This document shows, piece by piece, positions 62,610 to 64,000 of a stretch of DNA of 64,000 nt. Source of the stretch: Eutreptiella sp. 'Long Island Sound 2002' (lineage: Eukaryota; Euglenozoa; Euglenophyceae; Eutreptiales; Eutreptiaceae); contig OZ038380.1 in the NCBI GenBank assembly GCA_964036045.1, positions 8,889,913-8,953,912 on the forward strand. The letters run 5' to 3'. The notes under the pieces were generated by a model. The model worked only from the letters and a program-made list of their open reading frames with translations. It did no database searches and had not been told where the DNA came from. The position numbers and the translations under genes are program-made. Each line of letters starts with the position of its first letter. The first letter of the stretch is position 1.

Positions 62610-64000
62610 CACAATGTGGTGCACAAACAGTGAGTGCAGCATTGCCGCAAAATACACATGGTTAGACCCCAGTTTTGTGTGCAATAATGACTTACCACAA
62701 TCCGACTATGACTTCTGCACAAAAACTGCATGGCCAAGACCGAGCCAGTTTTGGGGCATAGTGGGCACAATGTGCGGCACAAACTGTGAGTGCAGCATTG
62801 CCGCAAAAAACATACGGTGAGGCCCCAGTTTTGTGTGTAATAATGATTTACCACAGTCCAATCATGACTTCTGCACAAAAACTGCATGGCCAAGACCGAG
62901 CCAGTTTTGGGGCATAGTGGCCACAATGTGGGGCACAAACTGTGAGTGCAGCATTGCCGCAAAAAACATACGGTGAGGCCCCAGTTTTGTGTGTAATAAT
63001 GATTTACCACAGTCCAATCATGACTTCTGCACAAAAACTGCATGGCCAAGACCGAGCCAGTTTTGGGGCATAGTGGCCACAATGTGCGGCACAAACTGTG
63101 AGTGCAGCATTGCCGCAAAAAAAATACGGTGAGACCCCAGTTTTGTGTGTAATAATGATTTACCACAGTCCAATCATGACTTCTGCACAAAAACTGCATG
63201 GCCAAGACCGAGCCAGTTTTGGGGCACAGTGGCCACAATGTGCGGCACAAACTGTGAGTGCAGCATTGCCGCAAAAAACATACGGTGAGGCCCCAGGTTT
63301 GTGTGTAATAATGATTTACCACAGTCCAATCATGACTTCTGCACAAAAACTGCATGGCCAAGACCGAGCCAGTTTTGGGGCATAGTGGCCACAATGTGGG
63401 GCACAAACTGTGAGTGCAGCATTGCCGCAAAAAGCATACGGTGAGGCCCCAGTTTTGTGTGTAATAATGATTTACCACAGTCCAATCATGACTTCTGCAC
63501 AAAAACTGCATGGCCAAGACCGAGCCAGTTTTGGGGCATAGTGGCCACAATGTGCGGCACAAACTGTGAGTGCAGCATTGCCGCAAAGAACATACGGTGA
63601 GGCCCCAGTTTTGTGTGTAATAATGATTTACCACAGTCCAACCATGACTTCTGCACAAAAACTGCATGGCCAAGACCGAGCCAGTTTTGGGGCACAGTGG
63701 CCACAATGTGGTGCACAAACAGTGAGTGCAGCATTGCCGCAAAATACACATGGTTAGACCCCAGTTTTGTGTGCAATAATGATTTACCACAATCCAACTA
63801 TGACTTCTGCACAAAAACTGCATGGCCAAGACCGAGCCAGTTTTGGGGCATAGTGGCCACAATGTGCGGCACAAACTGTGAGTGCAGCATTGCCGCAAAA
63901 AACATACGGTGAGGCCCCAGTTTTGTGTGTAATAATGATTTACCACAGTCCAATCATGACTTCTGCACAAAAACTGCATGGCCAAGACCGAGCCAGTTTT
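62610..64000 (+). repeat. 30-monomer-distance (4,680-bp) duplicated block, copy 2, runs off the edge
   Basis: Partner of 57,930-59,320. The match is still intact at base 64,000, so the true extent is unknown. The last monomer starts at 63,925 and is cut after 76 bases. Confidence 0.83.

Larger units (their letters stand above)
53405..63985 (-). other. Longest read-through open frame (3,526 codons), judged non-coding
   Basis: The minus strand is open here across about 68 monomers because 156 bp equals 52 codons and the consensus has no stop in this frame. The repeating unit is Cys- and Trp-rich (RQCCTHSLCPTLW is its core). Other long stretches of the same kind are at 15,460-19,122, 35,316-38,945, 41,021-43,861, 45,338-48,142 and 31,026-33,554. 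I see no signal peptide, promoter, recognisable domain or unique flank. Common monomer variants mostly change the residue (Pro/Phe, Cys/Tyr, Gly/Asp, Pro/Arg, Ser/Cys), and three other frames are also largely open. This is a property of the repeat length, not a gene. It ends on the left where TGG becomes TGA through GTGGTCACAATG near 53,402. Confidence 0.85.
1..64000 (+). repeat. Satellite DNA array, 156-bp monomer, about 410 head-to-tail copies
   Basis: The whole window is a tandem array. I anchored each copy on GTGTGCAATAATG or GTGTGTAATAATG, which recurs every 156 bases: starts at 1, 157, then 13,573 (exactly 87 periods later) and finally 63,925 (410 periods less a net 36 bases). All copies point the same way. 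Monomers differ from one another mostly by substitutions at a limited set of recurrent positions. Hand-counted GC of a typical monomer is 79 of 156. No interspersed element or unique sequence interrupts the array. Length, homogeneity and nested multimers fit a eukaryotic centromeric or heterochromatic satellite; function and species are not shown by the sequence. Family name: not recognised. Confidence 0.98.
54600..64000 (+). repeat. Domain C: CpG-richer AAAAACTGCATGG / ACATACGG sub-array
   Basis: About 60 monomers, most sharing four linked variants: AAAAACTGCATGG (for AAAGGCTGCATGG), GGCATAGTGG, TGTGCGGCAC and ACATACGGTGAG. The last two create two extra CpGs, so this subtype has four per monomer instead of two. 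A minority type is interspersed, with GGGGCACAAACAGTGAG followed by CACATGGTTAG. One conspicuous marker monomer has TGGTGCACAAAC with AAATACACATGG, at about 57,938, 59,030, 61,058, 62,618 and 63,710. There is no net length change across the domain. The sub-array continues past the right edge. Confidence 0.85.

Noticed and set aside
1-64000. CRISPR-like direct repeats
   Set aside because: There are no unique spacers; the whole 156-bp unit repeats, and no cas-like gene is present.
1-64000. CENP-B box
   Set aside because: No consensus monomer matches NTTCGNNNNANNCGGGN on either strand. The closest, CTTCGGCACAAAGGCTG near 19,968, lacks the CGGG half.
1-64000. Pol III B-box-like GGTTAGACCCC, hinting at a tRNA-derived SINE
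   Set aside because: It differs from the B-box consensus at two positions, including the invariant C, exists only in the GTTAG variant monomers, and has no convincing A box at the right distance.
1-64000. Splice-donor-like GGTGAG in most monomers
   Set aside because: A six-base match is expected by chance, no pyrimidine-rich acceptor lies nearby, and there is no exon-like unique sequence.
1-64000. Embedded transposon, rRNA or tRNA gene, or inverted segment
   Set aside because: The anchor GTGTGYAATAATG or a recognisable variant recurs at every expected position on the plus strand; no gap larger than a monomer and no reversed copy was seen.
1-64000. A coding minisatellite inside a real gene
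   Set aside because: No unique coding sequence flanks the array within 64 kb, indels of 1 and 2 bp are common in the centre, and variants are not biased to silent sites.

Overview
The window is one uninterrupted tandem satellite array. From base 1 to base 64,000 it consists of head-to-tail copies of a 156-bp monomer, all in the same orientation. There are 410 monomers (two internally truncated) and a 76-base partial copy at the right edge. I see no unique sequence, gene, RNA gene, transposon, inversion or CRISPR array. An array of this length with a near-nucleosomal monomer, dense short variants and nested higher-order duplications indicates a eukaryotic nuclear genome, in centromeric, pericentromeric or other heterochromatic DNA. 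I do not recognise the family and cannot name the species. The monomer is about 51% GC by hand count.

The array has three domains. Domain A (1 to about 13.6 kb) mixes a subtype carrying AAAATTACATGG and CTTGTGCAGAAAGG with other variants. It is a mosaic of long copied blocks: a 2.4-kb block repeated 31 monomers away, a perfect 780-bp five-monomer tandem repeat, and a 21-23-monomer block copied with monomers gained and lost. Domain B (about 13.6 to 54.6 kb) is dominated by monomers reading GGAGCATTGTGACC. It contains many local higher-order units of 2, 3, 4, 6, 16 and 18 monomers. Domain C (about 54.6 kb to the end) is dominated by a CpG-richer subtype with AAAAACTGCATGG, GGCATAGTGG, TGTGCGGCAC and ACATACGGTGAG. 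It contains a 30-monomer repeat that runs off the right edge.

I tracked the phase of the 156-bp period across the window. No net length change occurs in 1-15.57 kb or in 41.46-64.0 kb. Every indel I found, about 35 sites representing perhaps 15 independent events, lies in the central 26 kb. Several indels occur as identical copies, so they mark which blocks were duplicated.

Because 156 is 52 codons, four of the six frames read through most monomers and give long open frames; the longest is 3,526 codons on the minus strand. Most diagnostic differences between monomers change the amino acid, and 1- and 2-bp indels break every frame in the centre, so I treat all of these as satellite artefacts rather than genes. 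The most interesting structural signals are evidence that the monomer is itself a diverged dimer of about 78 bp, the sharp domain boundaries, the confinement of indels, and the nested series of duplications.
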